The notes below the pieces were generated by a model. That model ran no database searches and was not told where the DNA came from. It saw only the letters and a list, made by a program, of their open reading frames with translations. The translations under genes and the position numbers were made by a program. DNA of 64,000 nucleotides from Burkholderiales bacterium (lineage in GTDB: Bacteria; Pseudomonadota; Gammaproteobacteria; Burkholderiales; Burkholderiaceae_C): positions 1-64,000 of the forward strand of contig JACRNC010000017.1 of the NCBI GenBank assembly GCA_016219375.1, read 5' to 3'. The stretch's first letter is position 1. Each line of letters begins with the position of its first letter. This document shows, piece after piece, positions 47,284 through 56,985 of this stretch.

Positions 47284-48327
47284 ATGCCGTCCGTTCTCTT
47301 CCTCAATGACTATCCCATGCAGGAGGCCCGCCGCCTGCACGAGCAGGGGCTGTATCCATCGCAGCACCTTTGGGGCACGGTGGAGCTTTCGCAGATGGAC
47401 TGGCGGGTAATCGACTTTCCCGACCGCACGTGGCTTGGCCGGCCCGAGCGGATGCGCTTTGCCATCCAGCAAGTGCAGGCCGCGGTGATAGCGCATGAAC
47501 GAGCCGTGGATGTCGTCTACTCCGCTTGCCAGTTCAACACTTGGCTGCTGGCTCGCATGCGACGTGTCGGGCTGCTGCGCTCGCCCCTCGTAACGATGGT
47601 GCATCACCCTCTGCGCGGGCCGCTGCAGAACGCGGCCTATGTCAGCGGGCATGACGCGTTGTTGTTTCTGAACCGGTCGGTGCAGCAGCAAACCGAACAA
47701 CACTTCGGCTCACGGTTGCAACGGGCCCGCACGCTGTCATGGGGGCCGGATCTGACATTTGCAGGCGATATGCTGGCTCAGGGGCCGGCAGTTGACGTCA
47801 TTGCCGCTGGGAAAAGCCATCGAGACTTCCCTACGCTGATTCGGGCGGCCGAAGGCGCCGCCTGGACTGCCGCGGTCTATTGCGCCGAGCGCAACCTCAA
47901 AGGCTGCGGCGCCGTTCCGGCCAACGTAGAGGTGCATGCCAACCCGTCCGGCATCGTGCTGGGCTACCGCGACCTTTACGCCCGCAGCAAGGCCGCCCGC
48001 ATCGTGGCCGTGCCGCTGGCCGAGGTCGATGCACTAGCCGGCCTGACAAGCATCCTTGACGCCCTGGCCCTGGGACTGCCGCTGGTCATGACCCGCAATC
48101 GTTGGCTCGACTTCGATCCGGAGCGCGAAGGCGTGGGTCTGAGCGTTGCGCCGGGCGATGTCGCGGGCTGGCGCGCAGCCATCGACAGCATCCTGGGCGA
48201 TGCGGAGCGACAGCGCGACATGGGCCGGCGCGCGCGAGAGGTAGCCGCTCGCATGGACATGCAGGCTTTTGCACGGCAACTGTCCGCCGCGCTGCACGCC
48301 GCCGTGTCCGATGCTAGACGTCGGTGA
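47284..48327 (+). CDS. Glycosyltransferase, last gene of the EPS plus-strand operon
   Basis: A 347-residue GT-B-like protein: PSVLFLNDYPMQEARRLHEQGLYPSQHLWG at the N-terminus, DVVYSACQFNTWLLARMRR, VTMVHHPLRGP, then VDVIAAGKSHRDFPTLIRAA and ARIVAVPLAEVDALAGLTSILDALALGLPLVMTRN in the donor domain. The E-x7-E motif is degenerate, so it is a distant family member. The start is 47284; an ATG at 47251 would lengthen it by 11 residues and overlap the previous gene by 28 bp. Its last 14 bp overlap the convergent DUF4422 gene, so the two EPS arms meet tail to tail. Confidence 0.78.
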   Translation: MPSVLFLNDYPMQEARRLHEQGLYPSQHLWGTVELSQMDWRVIDFPDRTWLGRPERMRFAIQQVQAAVIAHERAVDVVYSACQFNTWLLARMRRVGLLRSPLVTMVHHPLRGPLQNAAYVSGHDALLFLNRSVQQQTEQHFGSRLQRARTLSWGPDLTFAGDMLAQGPAVDVIAAGKSHRDFPTLIRAAEGAAWTAAVYCAERNLKGCGAVPANVEVHANPSGIVLGYRDLYARSKAARIVAVPLAEVDALAGLTSILDALALGLPLVMTRNRWLDFDPEREGVGLSVAPGDVAGWRAAIDSILGDAERQRDMGRRAREVAARMDMQAFARQLSAALHAAVSDARRR

Positions 48328-49132
48328 TAAAGCAAACCGGCAGGTAGGCGGGCTGACGCTGCGTGCGGAAATAGAACGAGCAGAAGCGCTCGGACAGGAA
48401 GCCGAGCAGCCGGGTCTGGAGTCGGTCGTAGCGACCGAGCTTGCCATGCACGCGCCGCTCGACGCGTTCCAGCCAAGAAAAGAGCAACTCGAAGTAGGTA
48501 ACGATCACCTCGTTGCGGGCGATGAACATGTTGTAAGGGCACAGGTCCCGTGCCGTCATGACATGTTCCCGGAACGGTCGAGCGATCTCGGGCGGCAAGT
48601 CCGCGATGGCCTCCATCAGGTCTTCGATGAAATGCATCTCGGCATAGTGCGAGTACACCGTCGCCTCGCTCCAGTTCCGCCAAACCGACCCACCCCATCG
48701 AGGCGCCTGCCAGGCCGCGCGGGCGCGTTTGAGGGTCATGCGCCAGTCGCGATCATGTACCAGCGGCATGGGCTCGGGCAGCAGGACATCGCAACGGTCC
48801 TCCACCAGCGGACCAACCAGTGCTTCCTGCGCAAAGCCGGGAAAGGCACTGGCCACACTGCGGGCCGGCAGACCGGCGGACGGTGGCATGAACAAGCGCC
48901 GGTAGTGGCAAAAACCGTTGATGCGGTCGATCGGCTCCCGCGTCAGTACGTTTCGCCACAACCAGTACTGAGCAGTGAGCTCACACCAATGGGGATTTTT
49001 TGCGGATATGTTGTCGCCCGGCTTGTCGGTCAGATGGCCTTCAGGAGGCACCCAGGCTCCCACCGCGATGGGCGCGACGGCCCAGCGGGATAGCGGATCA
49101 ACCGCCTTGTGTGTGATGCAGTAGAGCGTCAT
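48314..49132 (-). CDS. DUF4422 family capsular/exopolysaccharide transferase
   Basis: A 272-residue protein of the DUF4422 family, found in capsule and exopolysaccharide loci and thought to be a glycosyltransferase. Family landmarks are ITHKAVDPL at the N-terminus, DKPGDNISAKNPHWCELTAQYWLWRNV, INGFCHYRRLF, DVLLPEPMPL, and YNMFIARNEV. It is the last gene of the minus-strand EPS operon. I start it at ATG 49132, overlapping the polymerase gene by 35 bp; an ATG at 49186 is possible but would overlap by 89 bp. Its 3' end overlaps the convergent glycosyltransferase by 14 bp. Confidence 0.82.
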   Translation of the reverse strand: MTLYCITHKAVDPLSRWAVAPIAVGAWVPPEGHLTDKPGDNISAKNPHWCELTAQYWLWRNVLTREPIDRINGFCHYRRLFMPPSAGLPARSVASAFPGFAQEALVGPLVEDRCDVLLPEPMPLVHDRDWRMTLKRARAAWQAPRWGGSVWRNWSEATVYSHYAEMHFIEDLMEAIADLPPEIARPFREHVMTARDLCPYNMFIARNEVIVTYFELLFSWLERVERRVHGKLGRYDRLQTRLLGFLSERFCSFYFRTQRQPAYLPVCFITDV

Positions 49133-50714
49133 CAGCGCGCGCCGGCTTGCCGGGCACTCCATTGCCGGCGGCTTGGGATTGGACAAGATCGCTCACCACA
49201 TAGGGCAAAGCCATCAGGAAGTACATGAGCCCATTGTTCAGGCCAGTGCCCAGAACCAACTTGATGAGCAGAATGGACAGCAGGCTGGTTGCGCAGGCCA
49301 GTCCGAGGCGCCGCAGTTGCGGATCAGATGATGCCGCCATGCGAACCGAGCGGCCGAAGGCCAAGAGCAGCGCGGTCAGCAGCGCCACAAGCGCCAGCAC
49401 GCCGTTGTCCAGCACGACGCCGAGAAAGTAGTTGTCCAACGTCATCATGCCGGAGCTGTCAGCAAACCCCAGCACAAAGCCTCCTGCGCCATGGCCATAG
49501 CCCAGCCAGGGCTGCGCCAGGATCAACGGCCAGGATTCACGCAGCATCTCCACCCGGGCTAGCGAGCTGAGGAATTCGTCTGTGTTGCGTCCCGCTACCA
49601 ACTCAGATCCAGCCAGGCCGGCAACCAGAAGCATGGCCAGCATCACAGGGATGGCCAATACGGTCTGGATGACCGGCATAAGACTGCGATGGTTCTGGCG
49701 CATAAGGTGAACGAACCAGAACGCGAGCGCGAACAGCACCGCCACACCTGCGACCACGACGGTCACGCGTGAGCGGGTGCTCAGTACGCCGAACAAGTAA
49801 ATGGGCACCAGTATCACCACCGGTCGCCAGCGCCGGTATGCGAACCCCAGCGCAATGCACGCCAGCGGCGCCATCACCAGCATGAACTCGGCGAAGAGCA
49901 GCGGATGGTCAAAGCTTGCCTGTGCGCGGTAGCCGCCCCCACGAAATTTCGCTTCCAGGATCGCCTGCGCGGTGATCGGATCTACCGCATCAAGATTGTT
50001 GAACCTCTCAAATAGGTTCTTGCGCCGCAGCGTCTCAGGGATAGCGAAGAGCGCATTCAGCACCGCCGCGACCGACAGTGCCGCGATGGCCGCGTGCACT
50101 TGGCGCAGCGACTTTGGCAGCGACAGGACGATGTAGAAGATGGAAACTACCCAGATGGTTTCTTGAGCCCACCGATACATCGAAAAAAGCGGCGCGATGG
50201 AAACCCAGCAACTCAGCAAACCGAAGATGCTGAACAGCGCCATCGCCCATACCACCGGCCGCGCGATGCGCATTCGTGCCATGAAACGCTGCCGCAGGTG
50301 AGGCATCTTCATGACGGCGGATAGCCAAAGCGCGAACAGCAGCAGAAAGGCGATCTTTTGCGGATGCTTGACCGGCAGCTTCAGTCCGGCAATGAAGGCG
50401 CCTTGAGGCCAGACGAAATAGACCGCAAAGATACCGACGAACGCCCAGTACAGCCGGGTGCCCTCCCATACGGTGGGCAGAGGCACCGCACCGATTCCAA
50501 GCAGCAGCCAAGGGGCGGCAAGCACCACCACCACAGGCAGGGCCAAGGTAAGGGGCAGGGCGCCAAGTGCGGTGCCCATGCCGGCGCAACAAGCCAGCAG
50601 GGCTACCACGGCGCAGACCCGGCCCCAGGGCAACCGGCCTGCTACCGTGCTGCCGTAGGGACGGAAGGTCGGGGGCGATATAGAGCGCCAGCGGCCGCGC
50701 AAGCCGAGGATCAT
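49098..50714 (-). CDS. O-antigen ligase/polymerase-like membrane protein
   Basis: A 538-residue integral membrane protein with roughly a dozen helices and the Wzy_C/O-antigen ligase core: FGVLSTRSRVTVVVAGVAVLFALAFWFV followed by a large periplasmic loop with VEMLRESWPLILAQPWLGYGHGAGGFVLGFADSSGMMTLDNYFLGVVLDNGVLAL. The GYGHGAGG and LDNYFL motifs are typical of exopolysaccharide polymerases in exosortase loci. It should polymerise or ligate undecaprenyl-linked repeat units at the periplasmic face. It overlaps epsI upstream by 4 bp and the DUF4422 gene downstream. Confidence 0.88.
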   Translation of the reverse strand: MILGLRGRWRSISPPTFRPYGSTVAGRLPWGRVCAVVALLACCAGMGTALGALPLTLALPVVVVLAAPWLLLGIGAVPLPTVWEGTRLYWAFVGIFAVYFVWPQGAFIAGLKLPVKHPQKIAFLLLFALWLSAVMKMPHLRQRFMARMRIARPVVWAMALFSIFGLLSCWVSIAPLFSMYRWAQETIWVVSIFYIVLSLPKSLRQVHAAIAALSVAAVLNALFAIPETLRRKNLFERFNNLDAVDPITAQAILEAKFRGGGYRAQASFDHPLLFAEFMLVMAPLACIALGFAYRRWRPVVILVPIYLFGVLSTRSRVTVVVAGVAVLFALAFWFVHLMRQNHRSLMPVIQTVLAIPVMLAMLLVAGLAGSELVAGRNTDEFLSSLARVEMLRESWPLILAQPWLGYGHGAGGFVLGFADSSGMMTLDNYFLGVVLDNGVLALVALLTALLLAFGRSVRMAASSDPQLRRLGLACATSLLSILLIKLVLGTGLNNGLMYFLMALPYVVSDLVQSQAAGNGVPGKPARADDALLHHTQGG

Positions 50715-51394
50715 TGCAGCCCGTCGCGTCCGATAAAGCGCGATCGAAACTCCGGCTTCACTGCCGCCACCATGTCGCGCAGAAAGCCCAGCTGTGCCTG
50801 GTATTCGCTTTGGGGCTGATCACCGATGGAGGATGCGCGGATGATCATGCCATCCGGTATGTATCCTTCAACGCTATAGCGCATCTGGGCAATCTTGTGC
50901 GTCGAGCCGTTGAGGACGACACGCTCGCCCACGGTCGCCCAATACGTGATGGGTTCCAGATGACCGGCGCGGTTTGCAACCAGACGCTTGACCGGGATGT
51001 CCATGCCGCCGATGGATGCGCGACCCACTTCGCTGCTCTGCAGGGGCAGCCCTTGGGCCGGATAGCAGGCCTCGGGATAGTGCACCGCCCGGTCGTCGGA
51101 CTGAGTGCGGCCATAGGCAATAGACAGCATGATGATCTCCCCGCGCGAGTTGACGTAGGTGCGAGTCAGCACGTCGGAGTACAGGTAGTTCACCAGCGTG
51201 TTGGCTTGGGGATTCACCACGGCGCCGTTCTGAGGCAACGCACGCCAATCACCGAACGATTCAGGGATGACGTTCTCCAGCTTCATGACCGGCAGTTCAT
51301 CAGCCAGCAGGCGCCGAGGGATATGGCTGTAGCTCACCAGACTGACGAGCGCCAGGATGGCTGCAAGGATCCAGGATGCGAGGTGCTTGAACAT
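50711..51394 (-). CDS. epsI: Exosortase-associated protein EpsI (B-type)
   Basis: A 227-residue protein of the EpsI/DUF3485 family that accompanies exosortases. It has one N-terminal membrane helix (FKHLASWILAAILALVSLVSYS) and a periplasmic domain with YVNSRGEIIMLSIAYGRTQSDDRAVHYPEACYPAQGL; the HYPEACYPAQG motif is the family hallmark, with its conserved Cys. In fused exosortases this domain is joined to XrtB-type proteins. The ATG at 51394 has AGAAGGG upstream; a TTG at 51412 overlapping the xrtB stop is an alternative. It overlaps the polymerase gene by 4 bp. Confidence 0.9.
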   Translation of the reverse strand: MFKHLASWILAAILALVSLVSYSHIPRRLLADELPVMKLENVIPESFGDWRALPQNGAVVNPQANTLVNYLYSDVLTRTYVNSRGEIIMLSIAYGRTQSDDRAVHYPEACYPAQGLPLQSSEVGRASIGGMDIPVKRLVANRAGHLEPITYWATVGERVVLNGSTHKIAQMRYSVEGYIPDGMIIRASSIGDQPQSEYQAQLGFLRDMVAAVKPEFRSRFIGRDGLQ

Positions 51395-51408
51395 CGGTGC
51401 AGCCCTTC

Positions 51409-52305
51409 TCAACGCGGATTGGCGCCCATCGGCAGCGTGGAAGACCGCCGATGCCGAAACAGCCAGTCCAGGATCAGATCGAGGGCGAACAGGAGCACCA
51501 ACGACACCGCGAACAGCACCATGCCAGCAGCTCCATGCACAAAGCCCTGACCGGCTTCGTCACCGAAGTAGTAAGTGACCAAGCAGATGATGATGACCCG
51601 GATCACATTGGCAAAGAAGGCCACCACAGGGATCGCTGCCACCAGCAGCGCGTTCTGCAGCTTGTTCTTGCGACCAGCCAGATATACGTAGAAGATGCCG
51701 GTGGCCATCAGGCTGAACATGGAGTTGAGACCTGAACAGGCGTCGGCCACCAGCATCTGGTACTGACCCAGGGTGAGCGACACGCCTGAGCGCGCGATCG
51801 GATAGCCCGCCGCATACAGAGTGGTTTCGGCTAGTACCGATACCCAGAGCTTGAGTGGCGCAGTCAGTGCATCCACGATGAAGCCCGGCAGTGGTAGGGC
51901 GAACAGCACGAAAAGCAGCGGGAAGCGGAACACCCAGACCGTGCGCCAGCCGTAGAGGAAGGCTAGCGTGGCACTCACGACCACGGGCAGCGAGCCCAGT
52001 TCGAGCAGGACGATGTCGAGCACTCGCCCGAGCGCATAGAGAACCAGTCCGGCCGCCAGCGTCAATCCGCCGCTGATCCGCGACGGCTTGCTGCGGGCCT
52101 GCGCAGCCCGATCCTGCAGTGTGTAGAAGACCCAAGCAGCAGCGGCCAGAATCAGCGGTGCATGGCCTTGCTCTTCTGTCTGCCACAGCCCATTCCATAG
52201 CTCGACAAAGACTGGGACATACAGCGCCCCGAGGCCCAGCAGGATGGGCAGGTAAGGGCTCCAGGCTCCGGCAAGCCCGGCTCGCGCGGGAACGGTGGCG
52301 GTCAT
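51409..52305 (-). CDS. xrtB: Exosortase B (PEP-CTERM protein-sorting transpeptidase)
   Basis: A 298-residue polytopic membrane protein of the exosortase family. The catalytic triad is intact: Cys190 in VADACSGLNS, Arg236 in ANVIRVII, and His257 in GFVHGAAGMVLF. Residues 20-140 contain helices around the EEQGHAPLI segment, typical of the N-terminal part. Exosortases cut PEP-CTERM proteins at the membrane and link them to a surface component. The adjacent EpsI and EpsF define the B-type EPS-linked subgroup. The start is ATG 52305; longer frames to 52509 run into the epsF gene. The PEP-CTERM protein at 21.5 kb is the visible substrate in this window. Confidence 0.93.
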   Translation of the reverse strand: MTATVPARAGLAGAWSPYLPILLGLGALYVPVFVELWNGLWQTEEQGHAPLILAAAAWVFYTLQDRAAQARSKPSRISGGLTLAAGLVLYALGRVLDIVLLELGSLPVVVSATLAFLYGWRTVWVFRFPLLFVLFALPLPGFIVDALTAPLKLWVSVLAETTLYAAGYPIARSGVSLTLGQYQMLVADACSGLNSMFSLMATGIFYVYLAGRKNKLQNALLVAAIPVVAFFANVIRVIIICLVTYYFGDEAGQGFVHGAAGMVLFAVSLVLLFALDLILDWLFRHRRSSTLPMGANPR

Positions 52306-52327
52306 GTGTGTGCGGCGGTGTAGTGGT

Positions 52328-53665
52328 TCAGGCGCCAATGCGCCCCAGCAGGGTGAGACCCGGGATGCGCGCCAGCAGAGCGGGCGAGTACGCGAGCATG
52401 CGTCGTCCGATGAGGACCAACGAGCAGGAGACCGCCATGACAGCGGCAATCGCGGCAGCCAAGGCGGTGAGCAGCAGACGGCGGGGAGAGGCCACGCTGT
52501 TGGGCGCATAGGCCGGTGCCAGCACTTGTGCGGAGGTCAGCTTGCTGACTTGGTTCAGCATGGCCCACTCGCGCATGGCGTGCGCTTCTTCAAACTGCTT
52601 GGCCGCACTGCGCACGTTCTGAATCAGCGTGACTGCTCGATCTCGCGTGGCTCGTTCTTCAGCCAACTGGCCGGCCTGATCGTCAGTCAGGTGTTTCACA
52701 TGGCCGGACGCCTGGGCCAAGGTTGCAGCTTCGCCCTGGTAGCTGCCGGCGAGCGCAGCGGTCGCCTGGTGGCTGAGCGCCTCCAACTGCTGGACTGCCC
52801 GACGCTGGGCGGATGTGTTGGGGTGGGCGCCGCCATAGCGGCTCTCCACCTGCGCCAGCCGCGCGCGCTCGGCTGCCAGGCTGATGACGAGGCTCGCTGC
52901 CGCTTCATGAGCCGCCTCAGTCGCTCCCGCCGACAGCGGATCGGTCAACAGGCGCGCCCGGTTGGTGGCCGAGCCTGCGCGCTCGCTGTCCAGTACCTGC
53001 TGTCTGCTCCAGTAACGGGTTGTCATCCAGTTCAGCCCCGCTTCACCCGTATCGAGCAGGCCGCTGCGCTGCTGGTAGGCGTTGAGCTCGCGCACGGCAC
53101 TTGCGTACGTGTCGCGAGCTCGGTTCACTTTGTCTGTGTAGAGCCGGGTGTGAGTCCCGGCAATCTGCATGTTGACCCTCTGCGTTACACCGATGTATGC
53201 CTGCGCTAATGCGTTGGCGATGGCAGCAGCGGCGGCCGGGTCAGAGTGCATGAATGAGATGTGCAGTACACCCGACTGCGCCGGGTTCTCCACCTCAGCC
53301 GTCTGCATGATCCAATCGACCAAGGCCTGTTCCGCACGCTCCTCCTCGCCTGTGGGCGGGGGAGCGTCGGGTGCCCGCCCGGAGGCAAGGTGTAGCGCCT
53401 CGCGTGCCACCCGCTCGCTCATCGCAATGCTCACTTGCGTGGCCATGAATTTGGGGACCTGCAAGTCGCTGACCAGCTGAGGATTGGGCAATTGGGTTAG
53501 CCGATCGCGAGACTCCAGCGTGACCAGTACGCTTGCCGTGGCCTTGAACAAGGCGGGGCGCAGCGCGCCGGAGGCCCACCATGCACAAGCTCCGCTCACC
53601 GCCACGGCGCATGCGGTCACGGCCCACCATTTGCGACAGGCATACAACAGGTGCTGGAACAGCAT
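52328..53665 (-). CDS. epsF: EPS chain-length determinant EpsF (Wzz family)
   Basis: A 445-residue Wzz-type polysaccharide copolymerase. The first membrane helix is WWAVTACAVAVSGACAWWASGAL. The periplasmic part is a long coiled coil rich in Ala/Glu/Arg (residues ~70-390), and the second helix is LLLTALAAAIAAVMAVSCSLVLIG with the Pro/Gly-rich flank expected of Wzz. There is no Walker motif, so it lacks a BY-kinase domain. It should set polymer length with the polymerase encoded downstream. It heads the minus-strand EPS operon (epsF-xrtB-epsI-polymerase-DUF4422) and is 22 bp from xrtB. Confidence 0.9.
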   Translation of the reverse strand: MLFQHLLYACRKWWAVTACAVAVSGACAWWASGALRPALFKATASVLVTLESRDRLTQLPNPQLVSDLQVPKFMATQVSIAMSERVAREALHLASGRAPDAPPPTGEEERAEQALVDWIMQTAEVENPAQSGVLHISFMHSDPAAAAAIANALAQAYIGVTQRVNMQIAGTHTRLYTDKVNRARDTYASAVRELNAYQQRSGLLDTGEAGLNWMTTRYWSRQQVLDSERAGSATNRARLLTDPLSAGATEAAHEAAASLVISLAAERARLAQVESRYGGAHPNTSAQRRAVQQLEALSHQATAALAGSYQGEAATLAQASGHVKHLTDDQAGQLAEERATRDRAVTLIQNVRSAAKQFEEAHAMREWAMLNQVSKLTSAQVLAPAYAPNSVASPRRLLLTALAAAIAAVMAVSCSLVLIGRRMLAYSPALLARIPGLTLLGRIGA

Positions 53666-54037
53666 GGTGGGCAGACATAGGGCCGGAGTCTCGGCCGGGG
53701 CAGGCGAAGGCGATGATAGGCATGCAGAGTCCCCGCTGACCCGCGCGGTTCAGCAGGACTTCCCCTCACTCCCAGCGATTGCGGGGGAGGGCTGAGCCAA
53801 CTGCGACACGCTTTCGTGATCAGCCGTCTGTCAACGCTGATCGGGGGGCAGCGGCATTTGCGGCGCCGTATCTGCAAGGTGCCTCTGTGGAGGCATGGCC
53901 TCGCTGAGGGGGCGATGTGACGCTACGCGGCGCCCTGTTCGGCGTCAGTCATGACGGCGGAGGCGGGCGAGCGGACGACTGTCGCCAATCCGTCCGCTCT
54001 GTCCAGGCGCTGCCGCCCAAGCCTCGCCCCGTCAACC
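53666..54037. promoter_or_regulatory. EPS operon upstream region with TTGACA-containing palindrome
   Basis: 372 bp between the epsF start (minus) and the folE2 3' end. A perfect inverted repeat GATCAGC (53818-53824) / GCTGATC (53836-53842) with an 11-bp spacer surrounds TTGACA on the minus strand (53834-53829), a consensus -35 for the epsF operon. The -10 expected 16-18 bp downstream is poor (GCGTGT). This is a good candidate for a regulator-dependent promoter. No gene was seen in the rest. Confidence 0.45.
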
Positions 54038-54844
54038 TCACCCGCGCTCGATCACCGCGAACGCCGAGTGGTTGTGGATGGACTCGAAGTTCTCGACCGT
54101 GGCGCGGTAGCGGCCGATGCGGGGTTCGTTGTTCAGGCGCAGGGCGACGTCGCGCACCAGGTCTTCGACGAACTTGGGGTTCTCGTAGGCGCGCTCGGTG
54201 ATCCACTTCTCGTCCGGGCGCTTGAGCAGGCCCCAGATCTCGCTGGAGGCCGATTCCTCGGCGAAGCGCACCAGCTCGGCCCAGCCGAGGTCGCCGAGCA
54301 GCTCGGCGCGGATGGTGACCAGCGAGCGCTGGTTGTGCGCGCCGTAGTCGGAGATCTCCTTGGAGCAGGGGCACAGCGACTTGACCGGCACCTGCACCTC
54401 GGCCCAGACGCGGGTGATGCCGTCGCGCGTCTCGACGATCCAGGCGCCCTGGTAGTCGAGCAGGCTGCTCACGCCGGAGACGGGGGCGTACTTGCGGATG
54501 AAGAACGGAAAGCGCGCCTCCACCCGGCCCTCGCTGGCGTGCAGCTTCTCCAGCATGGCGGCCATCTCCTCGCGCAGGCTGGCCGCGCCCAGCGGGCGCT
54601 GCAGGCCGTCGAGCCAGGCGATGAAGCGCGACATGTGCGTGCCCTTGCGGTCGGCTGGCAGGGCCACGTCCAGCGACCACGTGGCGGCGGTGGACACGTC
54701 TGACAGGCCGGCGCCCAGGTCCAGGCGGATGGGGTAGCGCAGCTCCCGCACGCCGACGCGCTGGATGGCCAGATGGCGCTCGTCGCGCTCGCTCTGGGTG
54801 TCGGGGATGTGGTGCAGCAGCGGCGGCAGAGTGTGGTCGTTCAT
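54038..54844 (-). CDS. folE2: GTP cyclohydrolase I type IB (FolE2)
   Basis: Converts GTP to 7,8-dihydroneopterin triphosphate for folate and related pterins (EC 3.5.4.16), as the zinc-independent FolE2 form. The 268 residues carry the hallmark [23 protein letters not shown] (catalytic Cys and His), [24 protein letters not shown], the substrate-binding [15 protein letters not shown] ending, and [15 protein letters not shown]. FolE2 lets the cell make folate under zinc limitation, and many betaproteobacteria have it as their only FolE. It is monocistronic here; the next gene, dxs, ends 213 bp upstream. Confidence 0.96.
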   Translation of the reverse strand: MNDHTLPPLLHHIPDTQSERDERHLAIQRVGVRELRYPIRLDLGAGLSDVSTAATWSLDVALPADRKGTHMSRFIAWLDGLQRPLGAASLREEMAAMLEKLHASEGRVEARFPFFIRKYAPVSGVSSLLDYQGAWIVETRDGITRVWAEVQVPVKSLCPCSKEISDYGAHNQRSLVTIRAELLGDLGWAELVRFAEESASSEIWGLLKRPDEKWITERAYENPKFVEDLVRDVALRLNNEPRIGRYRATVENFESIHNHSAFAVIERG

Positions 54845-55057
54845 GCGGATCTCGATGGCGCGGCGGGCCGGCCGGGCAGGTTAGCGGCCCTCGCATCCCT
54901 GGGCAAACCCGAGGATCGCATGACGATACTCTCCTCGGTGGGGGCAGGGCATAGGCTGTCTTGATGGCGGCCATACAGGGCGCCGGCCCGGCGCACGAGC
55001 AGCCCCGCGTGGGATGTGACCGACTGCACGGATGGGGCGTCCCGGGCGCGAGGGCGG

Positions 55058-56965
55058 TCAGCCGTTGGCGGCCGTGCGCGGCCGGGCCAGCAGGGCGCTG
55101 AAGCGCGTGCGGATGCTGCGCTCGATGCCGGCGGCGTCCAGGCCCAGCAGGGCCTGCAGCCGGGCCGGGTCGCCGTGCTCGATGAACTGGTCGGGCAGGC
55201 CGAGCATCAGCAGATCGGTGCGGTGGCCGGCGGCATGCAGCGCCTCGGCCACGGCGCTGCCGGCGCCACCCATCACGCAGCCTTCCTCCACGGTGACGAG
55301 TGCCGCGTGGCTGGCGGCCAGCTCCTCGACCATCGCCACGTCCAGCGGCTTGACGAAGCGCATGTTGACGACGGTGGCATCCAGCTGCTCGGCCGCCTGC
55401 AGCGCCGGGTAGAGCAGCGGGCCGAAGGCCAGGATGGCGATGCCGCTGCCGCCCTGGCGGCGGCGCTCCGCCTTGCCCCAGGGCCAGGCGGTCATCTCGG
55501 GCTGCACGGCCACGCCGGCGCCGATGCCGCGCGGGTAGCGCACCGCGGTGGGGTGGTCCTGCTGGTAGGCGGTGAAGAGCGCCTGGCGGCACTCGTTCTC
55601 ATCGGCCGGCGTCAGCAGGCTGAGGTTGGGGATGCAGCGCACGAAGGCGATGTCGAACGCGCCCATGTGCGTGGCGCCGTCCGCGCCCACGATGCCGGCC
55701 CGGTCCAGCGCAAAGAGCACCGGCAGGTTCTGGATGGCCACATCGTGGATGAGCTGGTCGTAGGCCCGCTGCAGGAAGGTGGAGTAGATGGCCACCACCG
55801 GCTTGAGCCCCTCGCACGCCAGGCCAGCGGCGAACGTGACGGCATGCTGCTCGGCGATGCCCACGTCGTGGTAGCGGCCGGGGAAGCGCTGCTCGAACTC
55901 GACCATGCCGGAGCCCTCGCGCATGGCCGGCGTGATGCCCACCAGCCGCGCGTCGCGCTCAGCCATGTCGCACAGCCACTGGCCGAAGACCTGGGTGTAG
56001 GTGGGCAGGCCCGGGGCGGCCTTCTTCAGGCCCTCGGCCGGGTTGAACTTGCCCGGGCCGTGGTAGGCGATGGGGTCGGCCTCGGCCAGCTTGTAGCCGT
56101 AGCCCTTCTTGGTGACCACGTGCAGGAACTGCGGGCCGCGGTGCTGCTCCAGCGCCTCGCGCAGGTTCTCAAGAGTCGGGATGAGCGAATCCAGGTCGTG
56201 CCCGTCGATCGGGCCGACGTAGTTGAAGCCGAACTCCTCGAAGATGGTGCCGGGCACGACCAGGCCCTTGGCGTGTTCTTCCAGCCGCTTGGCCAGCTCG
56301 AACAGCGGCGGGGCGTTCTTGAGCACGCTCTTGGCGCCCTCGCGCGCAGCGGCATAGAAGCGACCGCTCATCAGCCGCGCCAGGTGGCGGTTGAGCGCGC
56401 CCACCGGCGGGGAGATGGACATGTCGTTGTCGTTGAGCACGACCAGCATGTCCGCCGGGCGGCCGTTGTGCGGCACGCCGGCGTTGTTGAGTGCCTCGAA
56501 GGCCATGCCGGCGGTCATGGCGCCGTCGCCGATGATGGCCACCGCCTTGCGGTTTTCTCCCTTGAGCTGCGCGGCCAACGCCATGCCCAAGGCGGCGGAG
56601 ATGCTGGTGGACGAGTGCGCGGTGCCGAAGGTGTCGTACTCGCTCTCGTCACGGCGCGGGAAGCCGCTGATGCCGCCGAACTGGCGCAGCGTGGCCATGC
56701 CCTCGCGCCGGCCGGTGAGGATCTTGTGCGGATAGGTCTGGTGGCCCACGTCCCACACCAGCCGGTCGTGCGGCGTGTCGAAGACGTAGTGCAGCGCGAT
56801 GGTCAGCTCCACCGTGCCCAGGTTGGACGACAGGTGGCCGCCGGTGCGCGAGACGCTGTGCAGCACGAAGTCGCGCAGCTCGTGGGCCAGCTGCTTGAGC
56901 TCGGGGCGGGACAGCCGGCGCAGGTCGGCCGGCGTGTGGATCGTGTCGAGCAGGGGATGGGTCAT
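55058..56965 (-). CDS. dxs: 1-Deoxy-D-xylulose-5-phosphate synthase
   Basis: Condenses pyruvate and glyceraldehyde 3-phosphate to DXP, the first step of the MEP isoprenoid pathway and a precursor for thiamine and pyridoxal (EC 2.2.1.7). The 635 residues show the thiamine-diphosphate motif [60 protein letters not shown], the [18 protein letters not shown] transketolase pyrimidine domain, and a C-terminal domain. Length and order are standard. It lies 20 bp downstream of ispA, in the conserved order xseB-ispA-dxs. Confidence 0.97.
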   Translation of the reverse strand: MTHPLLDTIHTPADLRRLSRPELKQLAHELRDFVLHSVSRTGGHLSSNLGTVELTIALHYVFDTPHDRLVWDVGHQTYPHKILTGRREGMATLRQFGGISGFPRRDESEYDTFGTAHSSTSISAALGMALAAQLKGENRKAVAIIGDGAMTAGMAFEALNNAGVPHNGRPADMLVVLNDNDMSISPPVGALNRHLARLMSGRFYAAAREGAKSVLKNAPPLFELAKRLEEHAKGLVVPGTIFEEFGFNYVGPIDGHDLDSLIPTLENLREALEQHRGPQFLHVVTKKGYGYKLAEADPIAYHGPGKFNPAEGLKKAAPGLPTYTQVFGQWLCDMAERDARLVGITPAMREGSGMVEFEQRFPGRYHDVGIAEQHAVTFAAGLACEGLKPVVAIYSTFLQRAYDQLIHDVAIQNLPVLFALDRAGIVGADGATHMGAFDIAFVRCIPNLSLLTPADENECRQALFTAYQQDHPTAVRYPRGIGAGVAVQPEMTAWPWGKAERRRQGGSGIAILAFGPLLYPALQAAEQLDATVVNMRFVKPLDVAMVEELAASHAALVTVEEGCVMGGAGSAVAEALHAAGHRTDLLMLGLPDQFIEHGDPARLQALLGLDAAGIERSIRTRFSALLARPRTAANG

Positions 56966-56985
56966 GGCGCCTCGTTCACAACTTC

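Noticed and set aside
53917-54201. Short plus-strand frame over the folE2 3' end
   Set aside because: It is the antisense of a well-supported FolE2 coding region.
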